Assembly: GCF_018371055.1 (NCBI RefSeq)
Contig: NZ_JAGYZD010000118.1
Span: 1-5,325, forward strand
Direction: 5' to 3'
DNA from: Finegoldia magna
GTDB taxonomy: Bacteria; Bacillota; Clostridia; Tissierellales; Peptoniphilaceae
DNA: 5,325 nucleotides
A program made the position numbers and the translations under genes. This document shows, one piece after another, positions 5,324 through 5,325 of the stretch (its first letter is position 1; every line of letters starts with the position of its first letter). Below the pieces are notes generated by a model. The model had not been told where the DNA came from and searched no databases. It saw nothing but the letters and a program-made list of their open reading frames with translations.

Positions 5324-5325
5324 TT
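5254..5325 (-). CDS. C-terminal end of IS3-family OrfA (partial, beyond the right edge)
   Basis: In the frame 0 of the slippery heptamer, the minus strand reads KKKIELSQMTDAEIRQLLKQSVF and stops at TAA 5256-5254. Only 23 residues are visible, so the helix-turn-helix region of OrfA lies outside the window. The assignment rests on its position just ahead of and overlapping orfB in the +1-relative frame, as in IS3-family elements. The segment is short and too little is visible for a sequence match. Confidence 0.6.
   Translation of the reverse strand, partial: KKKIELSQMTDAEIRQLLKQSVF
5317..5323 (-). promoter_or_regulatory. A_AAA_AAG programmed -1 frameshift site between orfA and orfB
   Basis: On the minus strand a run of eight A followed by G ends at 5317. 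The heptamer A_AAA_AAG (5323-5317) sits in the correct phase: frame 0 is orfA, and slipping back one base enters the open orfB frame. This is the standard IS3-family signal for making the fused OrfAB transposase. A short GATA/TATC pairing directly downstream is too weak to call a stimulatory hairpin. Confidence 0.7.

Larger units (their letters stand above)
4882..5325 (-). mobile_element. IS3-family element fragment, truncated at both the IS256 junction and the window edge
   Basis: The fragment runs on the minus strand from an orfA tail at the right window edge to the interrupted orfB at the IS256 right end. The gene order, the overlapping frames and an A_AAA_AAG slippery heptamer at the overlap all fit the IS3 family (IS150-like orfA/orfB organisation). 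Neither terminal repeat of this element is in the window. The distal half of orfB, with the second Asp and the Glu of the catalytic triad, is absent here and is not found on the far side of the IS256 element. Confidence 0.85.

Noticed and set aside
1..5325. CRISPR array, tRNA/rRNA gene, toxin-antitoxin pair or retron-like system
   Set aside because: There are no regularly spaced direct repeats, no tRNA cloverleaf or rRNA-like segment, and no small gene pair or reverse transcriptase motif on either strand.

Overview
The window is AT-rich DNA with lysine/asparagine-rich proteins, A/T-biased codon use and an LPxxG-type wall anchor. It looks like a low-GC Gram-positive bacterium, most plausibly an anaerobic coccus of the Peptoniphilus/Anaerococcus/Finegoldia group. 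That assignment is inferred from protein style, not from a search. There are three blocks.

Block 1 (2-3253, + strand) is the 3' part of a very large cell-wall-anchored protein. The frame is open through the left edge. The visible part starts in an Fn3-like domain of the kind that follows the catalytic domain of cell-envelope S8 subtilases (lactocepin / C5a peptidase / SpyCEP type). It continues through a long beta-rich stalk, an InlB/Flg_new-like module and a hydrophilic wall-spanning linker, and ends in an LPKAG sorting signal. No catalytic residues lie inside the window.

Block 2 (about 3328-4877, + strand) is an IS256-family insertion sequence with imperfect inverted ends (27 of 38 positions match). 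Its transposase is broken twice: by a 62-65 bp GC-rich palindromic insert at about 3754-3818 and by loss of one A in the A-tract at 4011-4016. All three catalytic acidic residues (DDE) survive. At the left end a perfect 12-bp hairpin captures the Shine-Dalgarno sequence, a TATAAT box sits in the hairpin loop, and the start codon appears to be ATT. Together these suggest an element built to be silent when read by outside transcription. The right end carries about 170 nt of structured non-coding DNA and a strong terminator facing the opposite direction. A second, degenerate IS-end-like sequence lies just outside the left end (3294-3323).

Block 3 (about 4882-5325, - strand) is an IS3-family fragment: the end of orfA, an A_AAA_AAG slippery heptamer at the window edge, and the N-terminal half of orfB. 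OrfB has a +1 frameshift in an A-tract and is cut off by the IS256 right end one codon after its first catalytic Asp. The missing half of orfB is not on the other side of the IS256 element, and no target duplication is visible, so this junction is not a simple single insertion.

Overall this is a surface-protease gene followed by a graveyard of decayed insertion sequences. I see no new multi-gene system. The most distinctive signals are the read-through-silencing arrangement of the IS256 left end, the small palindromic insert in the transposase, and the structured 3' region.
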